DNA of 64,000 nt. It comes from Micropterus salmoides. Its lineage: Eukaryota > Chordata > Actinopteri > Centrarchiformes > Centrarchidae. Within the stretch, counting starts at the first letter, position 1. Each line of letters begins with the position of its first letter. Where the stretch lies: positions 22,863,144 through 22,927,143 of the forward strand of contig NW_024040152.1 in assembly GCF_014851395.1 (NCBI RefSeq). The letters run 5' to 3'. This document shows, piece by piece, positions 11,864-23,784 of the stretch. Below the pieces are notes generated by a model, which was given only the letters and a program-made list of their open reading frames with translations, made no database searches and was not told the DNA's origin. The translations under genes were made by a program, and so were the position numbers.

Positions 11864-13571
11864 TTATGGAGGACCGATCCTGACACAGTCAGAAATAAAT
11901 ACAGAAATAAATAAATGCTCAATAAATAAATAAGCATCCAATTAAATACACAAAAAAATAAGTAAATAAATAAATGTAGGTAGTAATTAAATTATACAAG
12001 GAGACATAAATGTATATATTTTAATTAGTGCCTTTACTTATTCACCTTTGTTATAATTACCTTATTTGTTTATTCAACTTTATTTATTACTAATTTTTTA
12101 ATGTATTTATTTATGTGTGTGTTTTAATATTTTTGTCTGTTTTATTCTTCCTTTGTATTTATTTACCTTATTTATTTTCACCCATGGTATTTATTTCTGC
12201 CTGTCTTAAATTTTTGTATGCATTTCTGCCTCATTATGCAAATGAGGAGGGGCTGTGTCTCAAGGGGTCATCTTCTCTGCTATTGGTGGACCAGTCAGAC
12301 AGGAGAGCTCCTACTCTGCCTGCAGACATCAACGATCTTGCCCCTCACACAGTCAGATGGCTTCCTTCAGTGCGCTGAGGTGTTTAACAACTCTGAAGAC
12401 AATACTACCAGCAATGTCTTCCTTCTCTTTTCACGTAGACGCACCGACAGACAGTGCTTTCAGTTTGCTGCATGCATGGACACAGAACTGCGGTATAGGG
12501 AGAAGCACACGGTCAGCTGGCTGCAGCTAAATCTGGAGTGCACTCGTATTCAATTCTGTATGGTAAATTCAGTTTTAACGGAGCAGAGCGAGCTGACAGG
12601 CAGAGTTAGAGACTTTTTCTGTCTGTTTCTCTCTTTACAAAGACGCATGTTGCAGTCAGAGTCTTCTCTGAGATGCGAGCACGACATACAACACAATTTA
12701 TCAAATTACACAACGGATATACAGTATGAAAATAAGATTGATTGGATTATACTCACAGGAAGTATAAAACCTCTTACATGGTCTATTAAAAGTAAAGTAA
12801 CACAAAAATGTCAGGGAAATTACTTTACTTAGATTTAAGTACTGCAGTTGTACATTTGAAATACCTTCCTACCTTTCTGATAGGAAGCCTTCTTGAGGTG
12901 GTATAAAACATTTCTTCTTATATTCTGATTTGAGTTGTGGACAACTATGACCACATGAATTAAAAAAACATTTCACTGCCCAAGTCAGCTATAACACAAG
13001 TCTTGTCATCAGACTACATGCTGTACAGTATTTGTGGACAGATTTTGTCCCAGGATTTCTTATGCATTTCTTCTTCTTCGTTGCATGATTTAGAATAATA
13101 AGGTGAGAAATGGGTCTATTCTGAGTTCATCCTGCACTGCAGCAGCTAATAAAGTCCATTTAATCCCAAAAACGCTTTTCTTTTAGGCAGGCTGGAGCAG
13201 AAAACAACTCACCTTTCTCAAGTTGTACAGTAATGTCACATGTGTATGAAGGTGGATCAAACAAGCTAATCTTAAATGTCAAAGTAGAGAGGAGCCTAGT
13301 AGGCCTATTTATTTCATTCATTACACAATATGAATAAGCTATGCAGACAGTTGTAAAGAAAGAACATCTTTTTCTTCTGTTCTCTACTTGTTATAGTTAC
13401 ACAGTATTAGGGGTGTGGGCTGTATTAAAAGTATCCACTGTTCTCCCATGCTCTAACACACAGTAACGATGAAATGTGTGCTGTTCTCACATTCTTCCTC
13501 TGTATGTACACATAAACAACAAGGCAGGGAAATATAAAAGGAATTTATTTTATTGTTTGGGTACATTATTG
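11864..13571 (+). repeat. Spacer segment U of copy A
   Basis: Starts with a (AAAT)n-like stretch and continues with unique-looking sequence repeated, inverted, at about 16,190-17,865 and, directly, at 19,924-21,540. Open frames of up to about 200 codons occur at 12,218-12,832. They are not kept in the same frame in the other two copies, where small indels and stops break them, so I do not call a gene. Origin unknown. Confidence 0.7.
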
Positions 13572-13631
13572 TTCAGTGTACATGCTCACATCTGAAACAA
13601 ACTTTACGTGCTTGATAACTCTCCCACCCCG
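13572..13631 (+). repeat. 60-bp direct repeat, right of spacer U
   Basis: Partner of 11,804-11,863. It forms the inner edge of the S end block. Confidence 0.85.
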
Positions 13632-13854
13632 CAGACATCTACACACCAATACCGATTTATATTCATAGCGGCAAGTGCTATGTAGCTCCACATAGGGGAC
13701 ACAGGAAGTGACATATAGCACCTTCATGCGGCGTCGGAACCGCGTAGGAAATTCACAGCCGCACCGGCAGAGCTCCAGAATGTGCAACTCGGCCGGCTCA
13801 CGCGCGGACGCGCTACTAGTGCGAGGGCCCGCCCAACGCTGCTTGCAGCTTTAA

Positions 13855-15904
13855 TTTTTTTGTGTATTTAATTGGATGCTTATTTATTTATTGAGCATTT
13901 ATTTATTTCTGTATTTATTCTGACTGTGTCAGGATCGGTCCTCCATAGCGGGTGGAGAGTTATCAAGCACGAAAGTTTGGTTCAGATGTGAGCATGTACA
14001 CTGAAGTTACAACAACTTCCTGTGTCATGGCGAAGACTTGATCTCTGACGCCACGCCACGGACACACCCATTGACGAAAACTCGCAAATAGCACAACTTT
14101 TCATCTTCAATGCCTTTAGAAGGCACAGCACAAATTTGAAGTCGGTCGGACTAAATCCCTAGGAGGAGTTCGTTAAAGTACGAAGTGTGTAAATCATCCA
14201 AAATTTGACGTAAAATTCAAAATGGCCGACTTCCTGTTGGTTTTAGGGCATCGCTCCAAGAGGCTTTTTTGTGCGTCTGGACAAGATACACGTACCACAG
14301 AAAATTCGTGCACGTAGGTAAAACGTGCGGCGGGGGCTGCTTCGTTAAAAGTCACTTCCTGTTGCCAGCAGGTGGCGCTATGACTGTCTGTGAATGTCAG
14401 CATGTACATGTGTTCAGGGCGGGACTCTCATCCTACATGTACAGTTTGGTCCAGATGTGAGCATGTACACTGAAGTTACGACAACTTCCGTGTCATGGCG
14501 AAGAGCTGATCTTTGACGCCACGCCACGGACACGCCCATTGACGAAAACTTGCAAATAGCACAACTTTTCATCTTCAATGCCTTTAGAAGGCACAGCACA
14601 AATTTGAGGTCGGTCGGACTAAATCCCTAGGAGGAGTTCGTTAAAGTACGAAGTGTGTAAATCATCCAAAATTTGACGTAAAATTCAAAATGGCCGACTT
14701 CCTGTTGATTTTAGGCTATGCTCCAAGAGGCTTTTTTGTGCGTCTGGACAAGATACACGTACCACAGAAAATTCGTGCACGTAGGTAAACGTGCGGCGGG
14801 GGCTGCTTCGTTAAAAGTCACTTCCTGTTGCCAGCAGGTGGCGCTATGACTGTCTGTGAATGTGCATGTACATGTGTTCAGGGCGGGACTCTCATCCTAC
14901 ATGTACAGTTTGGTCCAGATGTGAGCATGTACACTGAAGTTACGACAACTTCCGTGTCATGGCGAAGAGCTGATCTTTGACGCCACGCCACGGACACGCC
15001 CATTGACGAAAACTTGCAAATAGCACAACTTTTCATCTTCAATGCCTTTAGAAGGCACAGCACAAATTTGAGGTCGGTCGGACTAAATCCCTAGGAGGAG
15101 TTCGTTAAAGTACGAAGTGTGTAAATCATCCAAAATTTGACGTAAAATTCAAAATGGCCGACTTCCTGTTGTTTTAGGCTATGGCTCCAAGAGCTTTTTG
15201 TGCGTCTGGACAAGATACACGTACCACAGAAAATTCGTGCACGTAGGTGAAACGTGCGGCGGGGGCTGCTTCGTTAAAGGTCACTTTCTGTTGCCAGCAG
15301 GTGGCGCTATGACTGTGGGTGAATGTCGGCATGTACATGTGTTCAGGGCGGGACCTCATCCTACATGTACAGTTTGGTCCAGATGTGAGCATGTACACTG
15401 AAGTTACAACAACTTCCTGTTTCATTGCGAATCATCGACGCCACGGACACGCCCATTGACGAAAACGCGCAAATAGCACAACTTTTCATCGTCAATGCCT
15501 TTAGAAGGCACAGCAGAAATTTGACGTCGATCCGACTAAATCCCTAGGAGGAGTTCGTTAAAGTACGAAGTGTGTAAATCATCCAAAAATGGCCATAAAA
15601 TTCAAAATGGCCGACTTCCTGTTGACTTTAGGCTATGGGTTCTTGAGGCTTTTTTGTGCGTCTTGATACGATACATGTCCCCAGAAAATTTCGTACATGT
15701 AGGTTGAACGTGAACGAGGGGCTAATCATTTCCAATTTTCAGGTGGCGCTAGCGAGTCATTTTGCCACGCCCATGTGCGAAACTTGTAGAATACGAAATT
15801 TTTCACCGGTTCTGACATGTTTGCAAATTTTGGTGAGTTTTCGAGTATGTTTAGGCCATGTTTGGGCCTACTTTGCAGAAAAAAAAAAAAAAAAAAAAAA
15901 AAAA
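13855..15904 (-). repeat. Composite repeat, piece C (left half)
   Basis: On the minus strand this runs from the poly-T at 15,904 through the tandem 468-base units into the first 95 or so bases of U, and stops exactly after a run of seven A (13,855-13,861 on the plus strand). It lacks the GGGCCCGAGC terminal block. Its cut end is the exact complement of where piece D begins. Compared with copy A it has many one-base losses in short runs. Confidence 0.85.
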
Positions 15905-18900
15905 TTAAAGCTGCAAGCAGCGTTGGGCGGCCCTCGCACTTGTAAGCGCGTCGCGCGTGAGCCGGCCGAGTTGCACATTCTGGAGCTCTGCCGGTGCGGC
16001 TGTGAATTTCCTACGCGTTCCGACCCGCATGAATGTGCTATATGTCACTTCCTGTGTCCCCTATGTGGAGCTACATAGCACTTGCCGCTATGAATATAAT
16101 CGGTATTGGCGTGTAGATGTCTGCGGGGTGGGAGAGTTATCAAGCACGTAAAGTTTGTTTCAGATGTGACATGTACACTGAACAATAATGTACCCAAACA
16201 ATAAAATAAATTCCTTTTATTTTGTTTATGTGTACATACAGAGGAAGAATGTGAGAACAGCACACATTTCATCGTTACTGTGTGTTAGAGCATGGGAGAA
16301 CAGTGGATACTTTTAATACAGCCCACACCCCTAATACTGTGTAACTATAACAAGTAGAGAACAGAAAAAAGATGTTCTTTCTTTACAACTGTCTGCATAG
16401 CTTATTCATATTGTGTAATGAATGAAAATAAATAGGCCTACTAGGTCCTCTCTACTTTGACATTTAAGATTAGCTTGTTTGATCCACCTTCATACACATG
16501 TGACATTACTGTACAACTTGAGAAAGGTGAGTTGTTTTCTGCTCCAGCCTGCCTAAAAGAAAAGCGTTTTTGGGATTAAATGGACTTTATTAGCTGCTGC
16601 AGTGCAGGATGAACTCAGAATAGACCCATTTCTCACCTTATTATTCTAAATCATGCAACGAAGAAGAAATGCATAAGAAATCCTGGGACAAAATCTGTCC
16701 ACAAATACTGTACAGCATGTAGTCTGATGATCAAGACTTGTGTTATAGCTGACTTGGGCAGTGAAATGTTTAATTTTTTAATTCATGTGGTCATAGTTGT
16801 CCACAACTCAAATCAGAATATAAGAAGAAATGTTTTATACCACCTCAAGAAGGCTTCCTATCAGAAAGGTAGGAAGGTATTTCAAATGTACAACTGCAGT
16901 ACTTAAATCTAAGTAAAGTAATTTCCCTGACATTTTTGTGTTACTTTACTTTTAATAGACCCATGTAAGAGGTTTTATACTTCCTGTGAGTATAATCCAA
17001 TCAATCTTATTTTCATACTGTATATCCGTTGTGTAATTTGATAAATTGTGTTGTATGTCGTGCTCGCATCTCAGAGAAGACTCTGACTGCAACATGCGTC
17101 TTTGTAAAGAGAGAAACAGACAGAAAAAGTCTCTAACTCTGCCTGTCAGCTCGCTCTGCTCCGTTAAAACTGAATTTACCATACAGAATTGAATACGAGT
17201 GCACTCCAGATTTAGCTGCAGCCAGCTGACCGTGTGCTTCTCCCTATACCGCAGTTCTGTGTCCATGCATGCAGCAAACTGAAAGCACTGTCTGTCGGTG
17301 CTTACGTGAAAAGAGAAGGACATTGCTGGTAGTATTGTCTTCAGAGTTGTTAAACACCTCAGCGCACTGAAGGAAGCCATCTGACTGTGTGAGGGGCAAG
17401 ATCGTTGATGTCTGCAGGCAGAGTAGGAGCTCTCCTGTCTGACTGGTCCACCAATAGCAGAGAAGATGACCCCTTGAGACACAGCCCCTCCTCATTTGCA
17501 TAATGAGGCAGAAATGCATACAAAATTTAAGACAGGCAGAAATAAATACCATGGGTGAAAATAAATAAGGTAAATAAATACAAAGGAATAAAACAGACAA
17601 AAATATTAAACACACATAAATAAATACATTAAAAAAATTAGTAATAAATAAAGTTGAATAAACAAATAAGGTAATTATAACAAAGGTGAATAAGTAAAGG
17701 CACTAATTAAAATATATACATTTATGTCTCCTTGTATAATTTAATTACTACCTACATTTATTTATTTACTTATTTTTTTGTGTATTTAATTGGATGCTTA
17801 TTTATTTATTGAGCATTTATTTATTTCTGTATTTATTTCTGACTGTGTCAGGATCGGTCCTCCATAGCGGGGTGGGAGAGTTATCAAGCACGTAAAGTTT
17901 GGTTCAGATGTGAGCATGTACACTGAAGTTACAACAACTTCCTGTGTCATGGCGAAGACTTGATCTCTGACGCCACGCCACGGACACACCCATTGACGAA
18001 AACTCGCAAATAGCACAACTTTTCATCTTCAATGCCTTTAGAAGGCACAGCACAAATTTGAAGTCGGTCGGACTAAATCCCTAGGAGGAGTTCGTTAAAG
18101 TACGAAGTGTGTAAATCATCCAAATTTGACGTAAAATTCAAAATGGCCGACTTCCTGTTGATTTTAGGGCATCGCTCCAAGAGGCTTTTTTGTGCGTCTG
18201 GACAAGATACACGTACCACAGAAAATTCGTGCACGTAGTAAACGTGCGGCGGGGGCTGCTTCGTTAAAAGTCACTTCCTGTTGCCAGCAGGTGGCGCTAT
18301 GACTGTCTGTGAATGTCAGCATGTACATGTGTTCAGGCGGGACTCTCATCCTACATGTACAGTTTGGTCCAGATGTGAGCATGTACACTGAAGTTACGAC
18401 AACTTCCGTGTCATGGCGAAGAGCTGATCTTTGACGCCACGCCACGGACACGCCCATTGACGAAAACTTGCAAATAGCACAACTTTTCATCTTCAATGCC
18501 TTTAGAAGGCACAGCACAAATTTGAGGTCGGTCGGACTAAATCCCTAGGAGGAGTTCGTTAAAGTACGAAGTGTGTAAATCATCCAAAATTTGACGTAAA
18601 ATTCAAAATGGCCGACTTCCTGTTGATTTTAGGGCATCGCTCCAAGAGCTTTTTTGTGCGTCTGGACAAGATACACGTACCACAGAAAATTCGTGCACGT
18701 AGGTAAACGTGCGGCGGGGGCTGCTTCGTTAAAAGTCACTTCCTGTTGCCAGCAGGTGGCGCTATGACTGTGGTGAATGTCAGCATGTACATGTGTTCAG
18801 GGCGGGACTCTCATCCTACATGTACAGTTTGGTCCAGATGTGAGCATGTACACTGAAGTTACGACAACTTCCGTGTCATGGCGAAGAGCTGATCTTTGAC

Positions 18901-19923
18901 GCCACGCCACGGACACGCCCATTGACGAAAACTTGCAAATAGCACAACTTTCATCTTCAATGCCTTTAGAAGGCACAGCACAAATTTGAGGTCGGTCGGA
19001 CTAAATCCCTAGGAGGAGTTCGTTAAAGTACGAAGTGTGTAAATCATCCAAATTTGACGTAAAATTCAAAATGGCCGACTTCCTGTTGGGTTTAGGCTAT
19101 GGCTCCAAGAGCTTTTTTGTGCGTCTGGACAAGATACACGTACCACAGAAAATTCGTGCACGTAGGTGAAACGTGCGGCGGGGGCTGCTTCGTTAAAGGT
19201 CACTTTCTGTTGCCAGCAGGTGGCGCTATGACTGTGGGTGAATGTCGGCATGTACATGTGTTCAGGGCGGGACTCTCATCCTACATGTACAGTTTGGTCC
19301 AGATGTGAGCATGTACACTGAAGTTACAACAACTTCCTGTTTCATTGCGAATCATCGACGCCACGGACACGCCCATTGACGAAAACTCGCAAATAGCACA
19401 ACTTTTCATCGTCAATGCCTTTAGAAGGCACAGCAGAAATTTGACGTCGATCCGACTAAATCCCTAGGAGGAGTTCGTTAAAGTACGAAGTGTGTAAATC
19501 ATCCAAAAATGGCCATAAAATTCAAAATGGCCGACTTCCTGTTGACTTTAGGCTATGGGTTCTTGAGGCTTTTTTGTGCGTCTTGATACGATACATGTCC
19601 CCAGAAAATTTCGTACATGTAGGTTGAACGTGAACGAGGGGCTAATCATTTCCAATTTTCTAGGTGGCGCTAGCGAGTCATTTTGCCACGCCCATGTGCG
19701 AAACTTGTAGAATACGAAATTTTTCACCGGTTCTGACATGTTTGCAAATTTTGGTGAGTTTTCGAGTATGTTTAGGCCATGTCATTTGGGCCTACTTTGC
19801 AGAAAAAAAAAAAAAAAAAAAAACCGAGCAATTCAATAGGGACCTCGCACGGTCGTGCTCGGGCCCTAAAAATAATCCGAGCAGATTCAATAGGGACCTC
19901 GCACGGTCGTGCTCGGGCCCTAA
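15905..19923 (-). repeat. Composite repeat, copy B (complete, inverted)
   Basis: Same order of parts as copy A, read from 19,923 down to 15,905: terminal block, poly-T, tandem units, U, S ending in GCTGCAAGCAGCG (plus strand at 15,909). The terminal block is present twice in a row, at 19,824-19,868 and 19,877-19,922. Very similar to A apart from scattered single-base indels. Confidence 0.85.
19824..19922 (-). repeat. Duplicated terminal block of copy B
   Basis: Two adjacent copies of a 45-base block, each reading GGGACCTCGCACGGTCGTGC followed by TCGGGCCCTAA on the plus strand. Copy A has only one. The block contains an internal GCACG/CGTGC-type dyad. Confidence 0.8.
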
Positions 19924-21826
19924 TAAGTAAATAAATAATGTAGTAGTAATTAAATTATACAAGGAGACATAAATGTATATATTTTAATTAGTGCCTTTAC
20001 TATTCACCTTTGTTATAATTACCTTATTTGTTTATTCAACTTTTTATTACAAATTTTTTTAATGTATTTATTTATGTGTGTGTTTTAATATTTTTGTCTG
20101 TTTTATTCTTCCTTTGTATTTATTTACCTTATTTATTTTCACCCATGGTATTTATTTCTGCCTGTCTTTTTTAAATTTTTGTATGCATTTCTGCCTCATT
20201 ATGCAAATGAGGAGGGGCTGTGTCTCAAGGGGTCATCTTCTCTGCTATTGGTGGACCAGTCAGACAGGAGAGCTCCTACTCTGCCTGCAGACATCAACGA
20301 TCTTGCCCCTCACACAGTCAGATGGCTTCCTTCAGTGCGCTGAGGTGTTTAACAACTCTGAAGACAATACTACCAGCAATGTCTTCCTTCTCTTTTCACG
20401 TAGACGCTCCGACAGACGGTGCTTTCAGTTTGCTGCATGCATGGACACAGAACTGCGGTATAGGGAGAAGCACACGGTCAGCTAGCTGCAGCTAAATCTG
20501 GAGTGCACTCGTATTCAATTCTGTATGGTAAATTCAGTTTTAACGGAGCAGAGCGAGCTGACAGGCAGAGTTAGAGACTTTTTCTGTCCGTTTCTCTCTT
20601 TACAAAGACGCATGTTGCAGTCAGAGTCTTCTCTGAAGAGGGCAATGAAGTGTCAGTTGTACCCGATGCGAGCACCACATACACACAATTTATCAAATTA
20701 CACAACGGATATACAGTATGAAAATAAGATTGATTGGATTATACTCACAGGAAGTATAAAACCTGTTACATGCGTAACACAGTAATGTCAGGGAAATTAC
20801 TTTACTTAGAATTAAGTACTGCAGTTGTACATTTGAAATACCTTCCTAACTTTCTGATAGGAAGCCTTCTTGAGGTGGTATAAAACATTTCTTCTTATAT
20901 TCTGATTTGAGTTGTGGACAACTATGACCACATGAATTAAAAAAATTAAACATTTCACTGCCCAAGTCAGCTATAACACAAGTCTTGTTCATCAGACTAC
21001 ATGCTGTGGACAGATTTTGTCCCAGGATTTATTATGCATTTCTTCTTCTTCGTTGCATGATTTAGAATAATAAGGTGAGAAATGGGTCTGTTCTGAGTTC
21101 ATCCTGCACTGCAGCAGCTATTAAAGTCCATTTAATCCCAAAAACGCTTTTCTTTTAGGCAGGCTGGAGCAGAAAACAACTCACCTTTCTCAAGTTGTAC
21201 AGTAATGTCACATGTGTATGAAGGTGGATCAAACCAGCTAATCTTAAATGTCAAAGTAGAGAGGAGCCTAGTAGGCCTATTTATTTTCATTCATTACACA
21301 ATATGAATAAGCTATGCAGACAGTTGTAAAGAAAGAACATCTTTTTCTTCTGTTCTCTACTTGTTATAGTTACACAGTATTAGGGGTGTGGGCTGTATTA
21401 AAATATCCACTGTTCTCACATGCTCTAACACACAGTAACGATGAAATGTGTGCTGTTCTCACATTCTTCCTCTGTATGTACACATAAACAACAAGGCAGG
21501 GAAATATAAAAGGAATTTATTTATTGTTTGGGTACATTATTGTTCAGTGTACATGCTCACATCTGAAACAAACTTTACGTGCTTGATAACTCTCCCACCA
21601 CGCAGACATCTACACGTCAATACCGATTTATATTCATAGCGGCAAGTGCTATGTAGCTCCACACAGGGGACACAGGAAGTGACATATAACACCTTCATGC
21701 GGCGTCATAACCGCGTAGCAAATTCACAGCCGCACCGGCAGAGCTCCAGAATATGCAACTCGGCCGGCTCACACGCGGACGCGCTTATAAGTGCGAGGGC
21801 CCGCCCAACGCTGCTTGCAGCTTTAA
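19924..21826 (+). repeat. Composite repeat, piece D (right half)
   Basis: Starts at TAAGTAAATAAATAATG, the base directly after the point in U where piece C stops. It continues through the rest of U and the S block to CTTGCAGCTTTAA. Together C and D make one whole unit lacking only the outer terminal block. Confidence 0.85.
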
Positions 21827-22088
21827 TTTATTATTATTTTCTGAAAAACTCAGCAGAGGGAGAGTCCAGCACAGGGGAAGCTGAGCCAGGGAGAGGCGTA
21901 CACAAAGCTGAAGATGAGGGATTGATTTTAGGCAAACACACACAGACACTGCTCTATTTTATGGGACTGTGTTGTAGTTTTTGATTAGTATTTCCTTAGC
22001 ATTAATATATTGGAGACCAATGTAGACTGTTTTTCGTGCACATGGATTTTATAAATGGAAACATCCAATAAAATTTAAACAGCTGTGA
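21827..22088. other. Non-coding, nothing recognised
   Basis: Short AT-rich stretch between the composite repeat and a hAT-like element. Confidence 0.4.
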
Positions 22089-22385
22089 CAGTGTTGGGAA
22101 GGTTACTTTGGAAATGTAATAGGTTACTGATTACAAGTTATCCTAAGCAATAAAATTGATATTAATCAACATGTAGCCAAGCTTTTTACAGAAAATATTC
22201 AGATGTAACCCCCCATGTTATCATATCCATTTTCATTAGTAACTGTGATATATATACACATTTTCCCCAGTAATCTAATTACAAATTAACTGTAACTAAT
22301 ATGTTACAGTTAATTTGTAATTAGATTACGTAAGTAAATTACATGTAACTAGTTACTTCTGGTAACTGGAATATAATATTGATAA
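22089..22385 (+). mobile_element. Short hAT-like non-autonomous element, truncated copy
   Basis: Starts CAGTGTTGGGAAGGTTAC. Its interior (containing GTAGCCAAGCTTTTTACAG) is the reverse complement of sequence at about 63,160-63,215, so the element has a second copy at 63,066-63,565 in the opposite orientation. It ends in a perfect palindrome (22,270-22,329). The superfamily is guessed from the terminus. Confidence 0.5.
22270..22329. repeat. Perfect 27-bp palindrome, 6-base spacer
   Basis: Arms 22,270-22,296 and 22,303-22,329 are exact reverse complements (GTAATCTAATTACAAATT...), spacer TAATAT. Directly visible. Confidence 0.95.
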
Positions 22386-22482
22386 TAGGCCTAAACTAGT
22401 GGTAAGCTATACAGTATATGAACATCTATTGAATATGCTGAGATTATGTAAGTAATATAGTAACATTATACTAACAGCTGAC

Positions 22483-23146
22483 TGTGGACGTGCTGACGTA
22501 CTGCGGTAAGCGTGCTGACTCATTTCCGTTTCCGGTGCTTGTGTGTTGGTAGCGTGTTTTGCTGCTCTCGCTAAATACCAGTTACATTTGTTAGATTACA
22601 GCAGCCAACTGTCTGCTAAACACTTATTCTTACAGTAATTTTGCCTAAGCACTCACGGTTCTTTCCATCTTTTAGTGACTGCTGTTCAATCTCATAGTTG
22701 TTCAAAAGTTTTTGTAGCTAATGCTACAGTACTTTAGCTTAGCCGTTAGCGACATTAGCTCAGCAGCTAGCGATGGCTTCTCCTTCTCCCTCTCTCTCGT
22801 ACTTTCTCCTGCTCGGTGTGTCAGATGTTCAGTTATTCCTCTGCCTCCTTTAGCGGTAATGGTATGTATAATAAGTGTAGTTTATTTTTAGACATGGAGG
22901 CGAGGCTCAGTGATTTAGAAGTCCGGCTCCGCACCTTGGTAGATCAGTCTTTAGCTACTGTAGCTAGCCAGTCCCCAGTAGTCGGTGCGGAACGGCCTGA
23001 GTTAGCCTGTGGTAGCCATCCCCCGGCATCCCCTGAGCAGCCAGGAAGGGGTGGCTGGGTGACTGTCCGAAGGAGGAATTAGCCATAAGCATTAATGTTG
23101 AGTCGGTGTGTACATATGCAAAAACAATGTCGGATACCGTTGTTTT
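22483..23146 (+). mobile_element. L2-type LINE (LINE-A): 5' UTR and start of ORF1
   Basis: Leader sequence with repeated GCTAA/TTAGC motifs (about 22,700-22,770) of the kind seen ahead of fish L2/CR1 LINEs, followed by ORF1. The 5' limit is approximate. The element goes on, interrupted, to about 33,420. Confidence 0.6.
22816..23082 (+). pseudogene. LINE-A ORF1, N-terminal fragment
   Basis: ORF1 proteins of this LINE group bind RNA and often carry an esterase-like domain. This piece has a short Cys-containing start (CQMFSYSSASFSG) and a heptad-like stretch, EARLSDLEVRLRTLVDQ, suggesting a coiled coil. It stops at 23,082 and runs about 60 bases further as non-coding sequence before the LTR at 23,147. 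The middle of ORF1, including the first half of the esterase domain, is missing. Dead copy. Confidence 0.65.
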
Positions 23147-23781
23147 TGTTGTGGTGGCAGTCCGGCTGACAGTGAGTGTCCTGGTTTTTTCCCTGCCTGC
23201 CTCCCTGTGTTTTCTCCCCTGTGTGCTCTCTCTCCCTCTGCTCCTGAGCCCAGCCAACTACCTGCACCTGCATCTCATCAGCCACCTCGTCAGCCTGCCA
23301 CACCTGCCAGTAATCACCTCATGCCTGCCTGTATTTCAACCCCGGTTCTCCACACCATCCTCGCTTGATCGTCGTTGCTCCATACCCGGTGCCACTTCCG
23401 TGTTCAGGCTTTCATGTTTTTCCACATTTTCCCTGTGCTTTGTCGCTGCCATCCCTAACCCTGTCTCTCTGTCTGTTTCCCTCCCATGTACACTCACTCT
23501 CGTCCTCCCTTCAGTCAGCTGGGCTCATCCACCGGCCCTCTCCTCCTCAGACTTCCCTCACGGCATCCTCCCTGTTCTTCCACCGCTCCTCGCTTCCTCA
23601 GTCCCAGTGTTCCCCGGCTCTCTGGCCCCCTGTCTCCTTGGTTCATCGTGCCTGTGCTTCCCCGACATCCACCTCTTCCTCCACTCCAGTCCCTCTACCC
23701 CTTTCTCCCTCAATAAACCTCCTTCCCTCCAAACGTTGCATTTGGGTCCTCTCTGTCCCCACACCACACAACCTCGTAACA
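23147..23781 (+). mobile_element. Solo Gypsy LTR inside LINE-A
   Basis: Begins TGTTGTGGTGGCAG and ends CCTCGTAACA, flanked on both sides by GTTTT (23,142-23,146 and 23,782-23,786), a 5-bp target duplication. AATAAA at 23,712-23,717. Same family as the minus-strand LTRs at 705-1,261 and 37,207-37,740. A long open frame across it (about 236 codons) is low-complexity Ser/Pro/Leu and is not a gene. Confidence 0.9.
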
Positions 23782-23784
23782 GTT

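Larger units (their letters stand above)
9848..13854 (+). repeat. Composite fish repeat, copy A (complete)
   Basis: Order of parts: a terminal block reading AGGGCCCGAGCACG (9,850-9,893), a poly-T run, about four tandem units of roughly 468 bases to 11,863, a 1.7-kb spacer 'U' (11,864-13,571), and a 280-base end block 'S' finishing in GCTGCTTGCAGCTTTAA. The unit anchor GGAAGTCGGCCATTTTG falls at 10,184, 10,641, 11,109 and 11,576, which gives the period. The ends resemble abundant fish repeats starting GGGCCCGAGCAC or GCTGCAAGCAGCG. No transposase is encoded. The 61-63 aa open frames recurring every 468 bases follow from the repetition and are not taken as genes. Confidence 0.85.

Noticed and set aside
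12218..12832. 204-codon open frame in spacer U
   Set aside because: The frame is not kept in the other two copies of U, and the peptide resembles nothing I know.
9848..21826. CRISPR-like or satellite-gene interpretation of the repeated units
   Set aside because: Units are about 468 bases, contiguous and without spacers, in vertebrate DNA; this is a tandem repeat.
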